Shown one piece after another: positions 11,242-24,700 of a stretch of 64,000 nucleotides of DNA. Numbering within the stretch: the first letter of the stretch is position 1; every line of letters starts with the position of its first letter. The notes beneath the pieces are model-generated. The model was not told the origin of the DNA. It worked only from the letters and a program-made list of their open reading frames with translations, and did not search any database. Origin of the DNA: Heterocephalus glaber (Eukaryota; Chordata; Mammalia; Rodentia; Bathyergidae); contig NW_004624804.1 of NCBI RefSeq assembly GCF_000247695.1, positions 9,227,166 to 9,291,165 on the forward strand, written 5' to 3'. The translations under genes and the position numbers were made by a program.

Positions 11242-14200
11242 TCACACCTGGGCCCCTTGAGGCCTGGCCTCTGGGGCCCTATGCTTCAGAGCCATCCTCA
11301 AGGCCTGCAGGATGGTGTCCTGGCTGTTCTGCAGATTGTAGTCATTCAGTTGCAGCAGGTGGTCAAAGTCTTCCTCCGAGTAGGTCATGTTGAGCAGGAA
11401 ATAGGGTGTGGTGGTCTTGTTGAGATCCACTTGGCCAGCCCAGAGCTCTTCGGGGCTGCGCCAGACACCTGTGCAGGGGTGGGAGGGGTCAGGAGCAGGC
11501 CCAGAGGCCTCCATCACTGGACAGGACTGAGCTGTACTCAGGGACTGGGGTGGGGCTGCTCCCCATGGAGGCTCTTCAATTTCCTCCCAGCTTTCCATGT
11601 CTTGCATGTGGGTGGCAGGGTACTATTCTGGGATAGGAGGACTTTCTTGTTTCCACATTCCGGACAGCACAACACTTGACCTGCTATCTGAACTACATCA
11701 CCCCAGGTAATGTGGAAACAGCCAGAAGGAAGTCAATTGGGCTAGTGCCTGGATTCCCAAAGCTCACGGTGGAAACAAGGAGACTTTGGCTATGCGAGAG
11801 CCCGTCTGTTGAGAGAGGAAAGTTCTTTAGAATTCCAAGGTGTGGGGTGAGCATATTCAAAGTTACACTGCAAGATTTGGAATCATAGCAGGAGCTGGGA
11901 ATTATGCACTAAGGTGGAAATTAGTTTTTCCTCATTCAAAGGAGATAAAATTCTGGCAGGCTAGTGGGAAGGCAGGATAGGAAGGAATATGAAGAGGATT
12001 TAGATTTGGGGCCCCCTGAAGAGAGGTGCAGCTCCCTGAGGAGCCCCAGCCTGGGCTGGGCAGGAGGCCAACCAAACCTCCATGGAGCAGCAGTGGAAGA
12101 GCATGGGGGTGCCTCAGGGGAGTGGGGAGGGGCACAGGAGGCTGCAGTCATAACAGGGAAGACATCAGGGTGGCAAGATGAGGCTGCTAGCCATAGGCTA
12201 GGCCCAGACCTGTGGGCACTGGCCGCTGAGGCTGGCGGACACGTCCAGAGCCTGTCCTGGCCTTAAGCCTTCCCTGGGCGGATGGGGAGAGGCTGCCTCA
12301 CCAGGGGTGGAGTGATCCTTGAAGGAGACATTGACCAGGGGGAAGTAGAGCAGGACTGGGGCCTCTGGGCAGGTGGGGTCCGCAAACAGGTAGCACTCCC
12401 TGGGCTGGCATCGGTCCTCAGCACTGATCTCCACGTGGGGGAAGTGCAGCCCCTGGGTCCTACAGTACAGCTCAGCCTGCTGCAGGGCCTGTCAGGGCAG
12501 AGGGGACATAGTCACCCCAGCTCTGTACTCTAGAAAATGCCAGATTGGCTCTGGCCCCAGCTCCCACCCTCAGCATCTCGACAAGAGCCTGGTTCTGTCT
12601 TGCGTGTGCCAGGAGGGAGTCTGAGGACCCTAGCAGGTGAAACCCTTAGGTGGGTTCCAACCCTCCCCACTTGTGGTCACTGCTGGGTGATTCAAGTCCT
12701 AGAGCTCAGAGGGCATCGGTAGGGGTCAAAGTGCCCACCCTGCACTGCCCCACCCGAGTCCCCAGGGTAGGTGAGAGGCTGGACTGGAGATGCCAGGGGC
12801 CTCTTCCACCCGGCCCAGTGGTTCCTCTGCAGGGCAGGCATGGCAAGCGCCATCCTGTTCATCTGTCCTTGGGGTCCCGAGCCCCAGCACCAGCCCTGGT
12901 CATCCTCCTCCCCTGGGGACATGGGAGATATGGCTCAGGGGCCCTGCTGCGTGTCTCTGGCCCTTGGCCTGGTTAGGCAGGGCTCTGGGGTTCCCATGGG
13001 GCAGCCAGGGGCACCTCAAAGTGCGAGGACAGGGAGTAGCCGAAGTAGAGGATGAGGTCTAGCCTGCGGCCTGGCCGGAACATGGAGGGATAGCTGTTGT
13101 TGATCAAGTAGCCAGCGTCCACCAGGCAGAGCTGGGGTTGCTGGGGGGTCAGCTGGCTAGGGGTGGAGTCCGACTGGCAGTCTGGTGGGAAAGGCGGTGA
13201 CAGTTAGAGGCAGCCACCTGCCATAGGCAGCGCCCCCCTTTCTGGCCACGTTCACATCCACGTCCCTTTTTTACCTTTGCCACTCCCTGGATGCCCAGGC
13301 CTCTCCAAGGCCTCCCACTGGGACCTTTCCCAGACTGTTCCAGAAATGGATGCTGTGACCCCCAAGGCTTCTGCCCGTCAACAGCCATGACCCACACCCA
13401 TCTGGGAGTCCGGGCTGCTATGGGGACACAGAACCTTAGTCCTCACCTGCCCAGGTAGAGAAGTCTTTCTGGCCACTGTAGCCCTGGTGTAGCTGGAGGC
13501 CATGGAGGAAATTGGCACCATGGTGGCAGAGTGGTCTCCCTGTCAGGACCCCCTTAAATGCCCGTGCCAGGGCTGTTCCAGGCTGCAGCCATGAGGCCTC
13601 CGTCCATAAAGAGGTCCTCAAACAGTCCTCAGGCTCCTCTGCAGCCGGAGAAACAGGCACTACTCCAGTGAGGGGCTCAGAAATGCAGTCCTTCCCGAGA
13701 TGCCACCCCATGACCCTCTCCCACCTGTGCTGTGTATCTCCTCCTTGACATGCTGTTTCCACTCCTCACCAGACCAGGCCAGGTTATACCAGGTGTCCAT
13801 CAAGTTCAGGGAGAAAATGTTGCTCCAGATAGCTAAAGCCAAATCCCCAAAAAGGGCAGCCCTCAGGCCCCGTGTCCTGTCTTTTGACCCCGGGAAGCCC
13901 TGGCCCCCAAGCCTGGTGCTGATGGGAAACTTAGGGGGAAACGGTGCTTCCAGCAATGGCTCCGCCCTATTGTCCAGACCCACCCCTCACCCCAGGGCTC
14001 CTCCCAGACCCGTGCAGCAAGGATCGGGAAGCTGCCTGGCTAATGCCTTCAGAGTGAGCACCCTCACCTTCCAGAAAGCAGATCGGGGACTCAGGGAGCC
14101 TCCTCATCAGTCGCCCCATGAAGAACTCGGAGCCGAAGAGCTCAGGAGGCACAAAAGCTCCGTACTTCAGGAACCCAACCTCATAGGGGGTGAACTCGAC

Positions 14201-15722
14201 CCACTCTAACGGGGTAAGAAGCAGGCCAAGAATGTGAGGAGTAGGTTGGAGGAGCGTTGGCTCTGGCCAGGGCCAAAGATACTGCCTCCCCCGATGGGCA
14301 GGCCTCAGCCTTCCTGCTGCCAGGCACCAACTCAGCAGAGAGGAAAGCAGGCCCCTGGGGGACCCCTCCCTCCCACCGCATGCTCCTAGGACGCCATGCT
14401 GCCCTGGCTGCCCTGGGTCCACCCACAGCATTTCGGGCACCCACAGCCATCCCTGGCTGACTTCCGTGGAGACCCCGGGGGTGGGTGGACCTGAGGTGTG
14501 TGTGCAGAGGACAGAGTGGACAGGACCATACCCTTGAAGTGGAGGGTGTCCACAGTGTCCTCTTTGACATTGAGGCTCAAATAGAGGGGCAGAGGGTTCT
14601 GACCCCGCTCCAGTGCATCTCTCTGTCCTGAGAGCGTCTGATCCGCCACCTGGGTTTGGAGGGACGAGGGCCTGGTGAGGTGGGTGCACTTTCAGGATGG
14701 CAGCTCCTCAGGAAAGGGACAGGGCAGGGACACAGATGGGGGTGAGGAGGCAGCTGCCCCTTTGCACTTTGGGGAGGTGGGGTGTACAGCCAACTCTGCC
14801 CAAGCCCCCACCAAGGCTGCCATTTGGGGCTGTGCAGGCTGGGGCCTATGCAGCTCGAGCCACACATGCCAGTGTCCCTCTGCCCACGTCCTGGGCTTCA
14901 GAGCCCATCTCTATGGGGTTCTGGTGGAGCAGGTGAGGGGGGCACCAACACACAGAGAGGGCGCCTGCACACACATGCACACACGAACACTGCTGTCCAG
15001 AAAGCACACACAATACTCCTCAGTGGGTAGGCAGGGCTAGACTCCTAGAACACACACCTGCTTGGTCTTAGGGTCACCTGGGGAGATTTTTTTTTCAAGA
15101 AAGACAAATTCCAAAGCAACTTCTGATAGGCTGGGTCTCATTAGAGAGCTAGAAATGTATATGTATATTTATGTACATATATTTAATCTGCTTTCTAAGT
15201 AAAACAGCTGGAAGGACTGCTGTGGCAGGTTAGGAGTCCCCTAGGACTCACACTTTGTAGCTCACAAAGCCTGTGACAAGGATGACACATTGTACTGCCC
15301 TGACCCAAACCACCTGAGGCTGACTCCCTCAGCCTCCTTGCTGAGACCAGCTCCAGGCTGGAGGGGAGCCCCGTGCACCTCTGCTTCAGGATGGACAGAG
15401 GCCTTTTTGTACCTTTTGAACAGAGGGAGCTACTGTAGAGCCTGGAATTTTACTGAAGAGAAACTGAGTAACAGAGGACAGAATAAACCACAGCATGCAA
15501 CCTCATACTGAGTGCAGTGGGGCGGGGTGGGGGGCCAGAAAGGAGGCATATCGGGTAAGCACTCTCAAGGGCCAGAGACTTGGAGGGCATCAGCTGAACC
15601 TAGATGGGGCAGCCAGTCCTGTGTGAATGGAACAGGGTGCTCAGGAAAAGCCTGGTGGAACAGGGGAGAAAAAAGTTCACTACCTGTATGAAGAAAGAAA
15701 ACACACCAGAAAACACACACAC

Positions 15723-15760
<38 letters not shown>

Positions 15761-18700
15761 ACCCTTAGTCATATGAGATTTAAATTCTGGCATTCAAGTC
15801 CTAATTGTAAGAAACAAATTTTTAAAGCTTATGTAAGAATATAGAGAGAGGAATTGTATAACCTTGGCAGGAGGAAAAGGGAGGCTCCCCAAAACACACA
15901 TTATAAAGGAGAAAATGATAAATAAGATTATATGAAATTATGCATCAAAATAATCATAGCTAGTAAAGAGTTAAATGCAAACTATACAAAAATTCTTAAA
16001 ACGCTGTAACAAAAGAAAGATAAATTAAATAGAAAATTAGGAAAGGATTTCAGTAGGTAATTCATGGAAGCAGACCTCAAATGATAAATATACTTGAAAA
16101 TATAATGTGTTGCCCGAATTCAAGGAAACAAAAAACTACAATAGACTTTCCTTTTGTATCTATAGATGAAAAGACTCTAAATCTACAGAAGGACGTAGAG
16201 AAAGAATTATCACAACCTGGTAACAGAACTGTGAATTAACACTACTGCTTTGGAGAACTACCTGACAGGAGCTAGGAAAGACAAGGTACAGACCTGACGG
16301 CCCAACAGTTCACAGACTGGGTATAAATCTCAGCAGCTTAGCCGGGCTTTAACGCGTGTGCAGTGAGAGTTACACACAGTCGCTCATGCAAGTAATGTAT
16401 TTTCGAGGTATGTATATTAAATTGTATATACTGTCGATGCATGAAATTAAGGCGCATGAAAGACATTGTATGGGATTATATGACATAGACGCGCATGCAG
16501 TATAACAGTCATAGACGTGTGTGTGGCAGAAGGTGTAAGCTCTGAGGCTGGGAAGTAAGGGGGCTGGGAAGGGAACATGAGGGGTTCGGCTGAAGCTGGT
16601 TGCTGGGACCATGCATATTTATTACATTATTATTTATATTTTACGCATTTTCGTAGATGTGAAGTTTTTACAGTAAATGTTTAATGATAAATATTGATAT
16701 TTGCATAAGTATTTTTAAACTAATAAAAATAAGAGTGGTATTGTGCTTGCCAGTGAAAATAAAACTTTCAAAAATTCAAGGAGAAATGGAGGGAGGAGAG
16801 AGGGAAAGGAAGGAATGAAAAAAGAATTACAATGTGTTATGTACATGTACCAGCTCCCCACAAGGAATGTAATCATTATCATGTACTAATAAAAAATAAT
16901 ACCCCCCCAAATTCGAGGAGACATCATTTCTTCCTTTTACTAATAATAAACTTGATTTTTTTAAATAGCACTGGGGATGGAACCCAAGGCCTTGTGCATG
17001 CTAGGAAAGCCACATCCCCAGCCAGATAACTTACTCGAATTGTATGCTAAAGTCTTTTAGTTGTTTCTAATGCTTCTGAAACTTTGTTCAGATGATTACA
17101 GGTGGAGGAATCACTAAATTTTTTTAACGGTTGTGTCAGTTAGTGTAAGGTCCCACAGTTAACTTACTAGACTCTCCAGAAAGGACCATTGCAGTAAACA
17201 TGTCTGTTTCCATGTTGCTGCACACATGAGGAAACTGAGGCACAGAGATCAAGAAACTTTACTAAACGGCCGGGGATTTAGCTCAGTGGTTTCGCCGCCT
17301 GCTACGCAAGCACAAGGACCTGAGTTCAATCCTCGGTACCAAAAAAAAAAGAAACTTTACTAAGGACACACAACTGGTACAATGCACTAGGATTAGAACC
17401 CAAGGACTCTGGCTCTGAAGTCTGCTTTTAATATAACACTGACGATAAAGGACGGTAACATTTTATATTGCAGTATAAATAAAAGCTGTTCTAGAAATCT
17501 TAATGCAAAAGCTTTGTCTCATTGACTAATACTGACTGAACCCTAGACTTTGGCAGACTCAGAGGTTTCTGTTAAGGGCAATTAACCAAAGAGCCACCTC
17601 AGAAAGGCAGTACCCCAGGGGAGGCAGAAACTCAGAGTGGTTCCTACTGCCTTCACAGCCCTCTCCTCCACCCCTCGGGGACAGTTCTGTGTGGTGCTTT
17701 GGTGTGTGTGGGCGCAGTACCTGGCCATGCAGGCTGAACTCCAGCAGGAGGGCCCAGAGGTCCACAGCCGTGGTGGGGTGGCCCTGTGAGGCCCGCAGCT
17801 GCAGCTTGTGCCAGTAGCTTGCCAGACTCTGTGGAGAGAAGGCCCTCAGCTTGCTCTTGGCCATGTGCTTCCGGATGTGGCTGATGGGTCCCTGGAGGTC
17901 CTTCTGCGACCACTCTGGGTCCCCGTACAGGTGGGCCATCGCCCTGGGGGGGGAAGAGGAGTGTGACGGTGGAGGCTGGCTGTCCTCTCCTATGCCTTCC
18001 ACCTGCATCTTCTCCCCAGACCAAGCTCCTGCTGCCTCCTGTGGAAACTGCCTCGGGATTTCTTTTCTCCATCCCTGCTGTCCAATACTACGTGTGAGTT
18101 GCACAGGTAGTGTTCATTTTCTTTGCGTTTTTTGGTGGTGCTGGGGATCAAGCTCAGGGCCTTGTTCATGCTAGGCAAGCGCTCTACTCCTGAGCTGCAG
18201 CCACAGCCTGGTATGGAATTTTGTATTTCCCAGCAGCCACAATAAAAAAGTATAAAGAAATCAGTAAGATAAATAAATAAATAAATAAATAAATAAAGGA
18301 TAACCCAGAAAAAAAAGAAATCAGTAAGAATTAATTTTAATCATATATAGCATTTAATTCAAAACATCAAAAATATCATTTTGACATGTAATCACTATAA
18401 GTTATTGACATAATTTGTAGTTTTTCAAGCTAAGTCTTCAAAAATATGTTTATAACACATTGCAACTTGGACTGGCCACATTTTAAGGAGAGAGTAGCCA
18501 CTATGGGTGGTGGCCGCCATACTGGACAGCACTAGATCCTACCCCCATCTTTGTGGGCCTGTCCTGAAGTCCCTAGGACTCTGTCAGCCGCTGTCACCTA
18601 AACGCCTCTGAGGAGTTTACTTCTCTCTCACTCTTTACAGTAACATTTCAACAGAACTCACAGGAATAAATCTCTACTAGTGAAATGGTCCACCTCATCA

Positions 18701-21700
18701 TAAGCAATGCTGTCATTCGCTAAAATGGCAACTCCTGACCTCAGTTTCCTCTGTATTATAATAAGTAAGAAGAGAGCCACCTTGGGAAGTGTTATGAGCA
18801 TTAACCAAGGTCATAACTATGACAGAAAAAAGAGTTACCAATCTGGAGCACCTTGTCAGTGCCGAGTGTTAGATGCTGACATGCACCCACATCTCAGGGG
18901 TGTTGCAGGACCAAGCCCAGCTCCCTCTAGACCAGCCACCTTCAGGGCAGTGACATTGGGAAAGGGACTCCTGCCCCCACTCCTGGAAGGAATACTGTTT
19001 CTGTCTTTCCTCCTTTGAGAAAGTTGCCTGACCCCCATCAGACCATCTGCTCACGTTGTTCCCAGGTGTCCCCATAGGCAGCTTCCCTCTGGTGTTCACT
19101 CCACTACCCTCCAGGCCTGGTTATCCTTGCTGCCCCAGTCCCGGGGGGCCTCACCACGTAGCACCCGAGATTCCACTCAGGTAGGTCACACAGTCCAGGA
19201 GGCCCAGCTTCTGCAGGGCCAGTAGGTGTCCGCAGAGAGAGGTCATGGCCCGGGCACCTCCTCCTTCCGCCATGATGCCCACAACAGGGACCTGGGCCAA
19301 CAGACACAAGCTGACTTGACAGGGACAGAGACCCCAGGCTGCATCCTGCCCCCTGCCACCAGGGGCCTTCAGTTCAGAGCCTGATGGGGTCAGGGACATC
19401 CCTTAGCCGAGGTCAGATCCCCCAGGGACCAAGACCCCAAAGTGTACCTACATCCCATTTCTCCCTCCCCACCCCACCCTCTGTTGCCTGGATGTCTGGA
19501 GAGGGCACAGGAATCAGGGAGCCAGCTCCACCAGGCCGTTCTGGGCCCTCATGCACCCCCAGACCTCTTCCTCCTGCAGGTCTCTGTCCAGCTGCAGGGC
19601 CTGCTTCAGGGCCATGGCCACCACCTGCTTCCTCCTGCTCAGGAAGGCCTGCTCCTCCACACAGAGATCAAAGCCCAGGCGCACATCCAGCTCCTTAGGG
19701 CTGGGACAGAAGAGGACCCTGGGTCAGGGGCACCTGCATGGGTTAGTGCATGGCTGACCCCACCTGCAATGAGCTGCCAATAACCTCCCTGCTCCTACCC
19801 AAGAACCACCACATCACAGAATGCCCCTCTTGTGGATACCTTCACTGTCCCCACAGATAAGAATGTCCTTACCAGCTGTCTGCCTTGAGCTGCAGTCTCA
19901 CTCCTGGGTCCTGAAATCAAAGCAAGAGACCATGGTCAGAATGCCCTCATCCTGAGGGACACGGGTCTCTCCTTGGACAAGTCTGTCTTTATTCTCACAG
20001 CTCTTCCCTGCAGTTGAGGCCACTCACATCTGTAGCAGGAACACAGATGGTCACCTCTCTCCCCCCGGCCAAGGACTGCAGGGGCACAGTAAAGTGCCCA
20101 GCTGAGCTGTCTGTGTTCCAACCGCTGCTTCTGGAGCTCTAGAGGGAAACATTCATTCCTTCATTCAACAAGCACGAGGGCGGGGATTTAGCTCAGTGGC
20201 AACGAGTCTGCCTCACAAGTGCAAGGTCCTGAGTTTGATCCCTGGTACCGAAAAAAACCCCAACAAACCAACAAAAAACAAGTGCTTACTGAGCATGAGT
20301 CACAATCCCTCCCCATTAATGTGAAACTAATAACAATTAGATTACTAACGATTACAAAATAATAATGGCCAGTACTGGTTTAGTGCAAAGGTGTTCCTTC
20401 TGATCGCTTCATACAGCTATAAACATGTAATGAAGTCATGTTGGGGGGACACCAGCCATGCTGCAGAATAGGCATGGCAGTGGGAAGCACTCTCAGAAGG
20501 AGCTGGTGGAGGACAGGGAGAGCAGCTGGCATGAGGTAAAGCAAGAGGACCTAAGAGCAGGCAGAGCATGAGCAAGGGGGTGTGGCACAGGAGACAGCAG
20601 AGGTGGCAAAGGGCAGGCCATGCAGTGCCTCGTGGGCACCAATGTTGCAGGAGCCACCAGAGGTTCAAACCAAGACCCTCATGGTGTAGCAGCCCCTGCT
20701 GATCCTCTCTGTCTTCCGGGCAGTGGTGCTTAAGTGAGGGAAGCTGAGGAGGCTACAGGAGGCCTGGCCTTGGCAGGAGGAGGCAGGGAGGGCTCTGCCA
20801 CCGCTGTGTTTGCTAAAAGAGGCCAGGAGAGCTGGTGAGCAGACACACCTTCAGGCGCCCATGCAGCTCTGTGTCCTGGGCTGCCAGGTAATGGAAGCGG
20901 AAGGCAGAGGCTGTGCCCAGGGCAGACGTCTGCGTGTCTTCAAAGGACCCCTTCAGCACCAGCTCCAGCTCCAGCTTGCCCCAGTCTAGGGAGATAGTGG
21001 GCAGGTGGGCAGGCCTGGGAAACCAGCAGTAAAGCTGGACAGAGGCCAGGCAGGCTGGACCGTGGTAAGCAGGATTCTAAGAGTCCCCCCCAGCTCCCCG
21101 GGACTCCCACTTCCCAGGTCAGGGATACCCCTGCCTTTCTTACCTGCTCCCCCAGGGGTGCTCCCTGCTCTGTCCAGATGGACGTCCAGGCGTGACAGCT
21201 CCCGGGCCTGGGGCAGACCGTGGTGTTGACCGTGCAGTCAGCTGGGACCACCTCAGCCTCGACCCTCAGGCCCCTCTGTCCCAAATCCACCACATGCAGA
21301 ACAGGATGTGGGGACCAGAGAAGGATTGTGTGTAGAAGCCTTCTCCCCACTTGTCTGCTGCAGCTGCCCATCCTGATGTTGGGGCTCCAGGAGGCCCCAT
21401 CTCCACCACCAACCCCGTTGTCCCGCCCTTACTGACCTCTCAAGCACAGCCCCTTCTCTGTCGTGATCGTGGGGTGGCTCCAACTGCAGTGACTACAGCG
21501 CATGCAAATCACAGGCCCCAGGTGACAGAACAGGGCATGGGAGAAACCATGAACGTGGCAGGGGACGGAGCGCCTTCTAACTGTCCTCCCCCATGTTCCC
21601 CAGCCTCTGCATTCTCCCTGCGGCTGCCGACTCCACACAACTGCTCAATTTATCAGCCCACTGCAGGGCTCTGGTGCTACAGGGAAGGGGCAGCTGCCAT

Positions 21701-24700
21701 AGATGGGTGTGTGTGTGTGTGTGCGTGTGTGCACGTGTGTGTTGTGTGTATGAGTGTGTGTGTTACTGGGGGTTGAGCCTAGGGCCTTTGCACTGAGCTA
21801 CATCTCTATTCCTTTTTTAAAAAAGTTTTTGAGACAAAGTCTTGCTTAGTACCTAAGTTGTCCAGGATGGGCTAGAACTTACAATCCGCCTGCCTCAGCC
21901 TCCCAGAGTGCTGGAATTATGGGCACCACCTTGCCCACCTGACTTAATTTGCATGTGTATTCTTTTTTTTTTTTTTGGTACAGGGGATCGAACTCAAGAC
22001 CTTGTGCTTGAGAGGCAGGTGGCAGAACCACTGAGCTAAATCTCCGGCCCTTGCCTCTTCATGTGTATTCTTTTAAGAAGTAAGCTATCCCATCAAGCCC
22101 GCGCTTGTCCGGTCAGGAGAGTGAGCAGCTCCTTAGATGGGTGCTCTAGATGCCTCCTCGGCTGACCTGGGCCCCCACAGCTTCCACGGTGGGTCTGCTG
22201 GTCTGCACTGACAACGTTTCTCGTGTAGCATGCGCTGCCTTGTGGCCCTTCCTTCCACTGCAGCTTGCGGCTTTGGTCTTGAGACCAGGACCCCTTATGG
22301 TTCAGAGGAAGAGCAGATTGACCTGATTCTGTCGCCTACCGCACTGAAAACTCCCTCAGCACTGGCAGCTCGAAGGTGGGCCTGGCCTGCCAAGCTTCAC
22401 CATGACTTCACAACTCCAGGGAAGAACTCAGCTCCTCACACATGACCAAGCCCCATCAGGGAGCACCTGACGTTCCCAACTGTCCTTCAGCCATGCAGCC
22501 TCAGACCGCCTCTCACCAGAACCTTTCTCTCCTGTGGCCCTTACTCCAGCACCACGCCCCCATCCCTCTGCTCTGGGTCCTGCCCCTGAGGCTGGGAAGG
22601 TGGTTACCACGAGGACATTGTTGGTGATCAGGTATTCTGGAGGGCCGGGCCTAGAAAAATAAAACCACTTATTTGGTCTGGCAGCAGCGTTCTGCACTAA
22701 GCTGCCCCTGGTGGCCAAGGGTCCTGCCCACCTGCAGCCTCCCTGGGTGATGCTGAGGGATCTCATGTCCTGGCTAAGGGTTGGGGGAGAGGGAGAACCT
22801 CTGCAGAATGGAAGGGGAGAAGAGAGCAGGGCAGGGGAAAGATTGGCCTTCCTCCCTCGACTCTCCCTGAGGACCCCAGACCTCTCTGGCAGGGGTGGAT
22901 GAGAGACAGGACTCTCAGTTGGACAGAACAACACAACATGTGGGTCAGGGCTATTTTCCTGAGCACAGCCTGGCTACCTGGTCACTCCCTGGGCTGCACG
23001 ACATTACTCATGTGTAAATGTGAGTAAATGTGACATTACTCACGTTTCTTCTACTAGGAACTCCACGTCCAGCTCTTCCTGTCCCTGAGATCAAAGAGGA
23101 TGAGCCAGTCATCAACATTGACAGTTGACACATGTTATTGTCTGGATCAAAAATGTCAAGTGCCTCCCCCCACCACCACATGGTCCAAATGTTCAGATGT
23201 GGGGCTGTGGATGGTGATTGGATCATGGCGACTCAAACCTCAGCAACGATCGATCCGTTGATGATTTCCTAGCTGAATGTGCTGCAAGGAGGTGAAGATC
23301 AGTTGGAGGAAGTAGGTCACTGAGTGTGATCTGGAAGAGCAGATCCAGTCCCTGGCCCCTTCTTTCTGACTCTTCCTTGCTCTCTTTCTTTTCTGGCTGC
23401 CATGAGGTGAGTGCTTTCCTCTGCCCTGGATTTCTACCCTAATGTTTCTGCCTTGGATCCAACCAACCATGGACTAAAACTTCTGAAACCGTGAGCTCAA
23501 ATAAACCTCTCTTCCCTTAAATTGTATATGTGGCAGGTATTTTGTCTCGGCAATGAAGATCTCATGGACAGAACACTGTTCTTTTACATGCCTTATGATT
23601 GCAACTTATTTTTAAGGGGACCATACTGCTATAATTATTTCCCTTTTACAAATGAGGAAGCTGAAGAGAGGTCAAGGATAACAACCCCACACTACTCCAG
23701 CTGGCAATTCTGCAGAGAACAGCTCTCCCTCCCTCCTAGCTCCCCAAGCCCCAGGCCAGGCTGAAGGTGTAGACAAAGTGCTGAATGAAAGAAGACTGGA
23801 CGATCCCGGGCCCTGTCTTCTCCCTTTGAAGAGGACCCAAGCTCCTTCACTCTGCCTTCCCGAACCCTTGCCCACAGCAGGAAAAGCTCAAGACCTTCAC
23901 AGAGCAGGCCTGGGCTCCATGAGCTGGAAAGCCCACACCTCTGAGGGGTTGCTATGTCCCAAAGGATGCTAAGAAGTTCTCCACCTCCCAGGCCTTCATC
24001 CCTTGGTGACTAAAGCTCCTGAACTGAGTGGTGCGTCTGGAGCTGCATGGGTGAGCTGGCTCCTTTCCTACTAACATGCAAATCTCTTTGGGAAGGGTCC
24101 CAGCTTTCTTAGGATCCCTTCAACCTAGCAGCATCCCAGAAGATGGAGCAATTGAGCCCTTCCTCAGCCTGGAGCTGAACCAGGTGGACCCGTGGGGACA
24201 TCCCCACCCACCTGGGGACCCAGGAAGAAGGTTTTCTGGAGCAGCTTGCCAGGAAGGACTTCTGAGATGTCATAGAAAACCTTGAAGCAGATGTCATCCT
24301 TTGTAATTAAATCTTCGTCATAGATGCCCAGCTCCAGAACATTCTAGGGGCCAAGAACATCAACTTAGCATATTATCTTCTCATGGGAACCACAGATCAT
24401 GAACAACTGTGAAACTTAAAAGTATAAAGAAATCCAGCAGCCAGGGATGATAGCCCACGCCTATAATTCCAGCACTCAGGAGGCTGAGACAGGAGGACCA
24501 CTGAGTTCGAGGCCAGCCTGGGCTACGTAGTGAGACCCTGACTCAAAAAAGAAAAGAAAAGAAAAGAAATTTAATAAAGTCCCTAATTTTCCCCTCTTGA
24601 CTTTTATTTTTGTCAAAAATAAATTTCTGTCCAAGAGCACTGCCCAGCCTTACTGGCTTCCTGAGGCACGCCCCAAGACAAGTGTGGGGCCTTCTGTGAG

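Larger units (their letters stand above)
14650..17720. other. PLA2G4D intron 13 with repeats
   Basis: A 3.1-kb intron between exons 13 and 14. It holds a (CA)n tract, an AT-rich part that may be old L1 (15780-16900), tRNA-SINE remnants, and a young ID-like SINE inside a MIR. No additional exon is supported. Confidence 0.6.

Noticed and set aside
13967..14689. 240-codon minus-strand open frame
   Set aside because: Only 14205-14068 is a PLA2G4D exon in that frame; the rest is intron and out-of-frame reading of exon 13.
17269..17350. Possible tRNA gene (A and B boxes)
   Set aside because: Has an A-tail and target duplications and recurs many times; it is a tRNA-derived SINE, not a functional tRNA.
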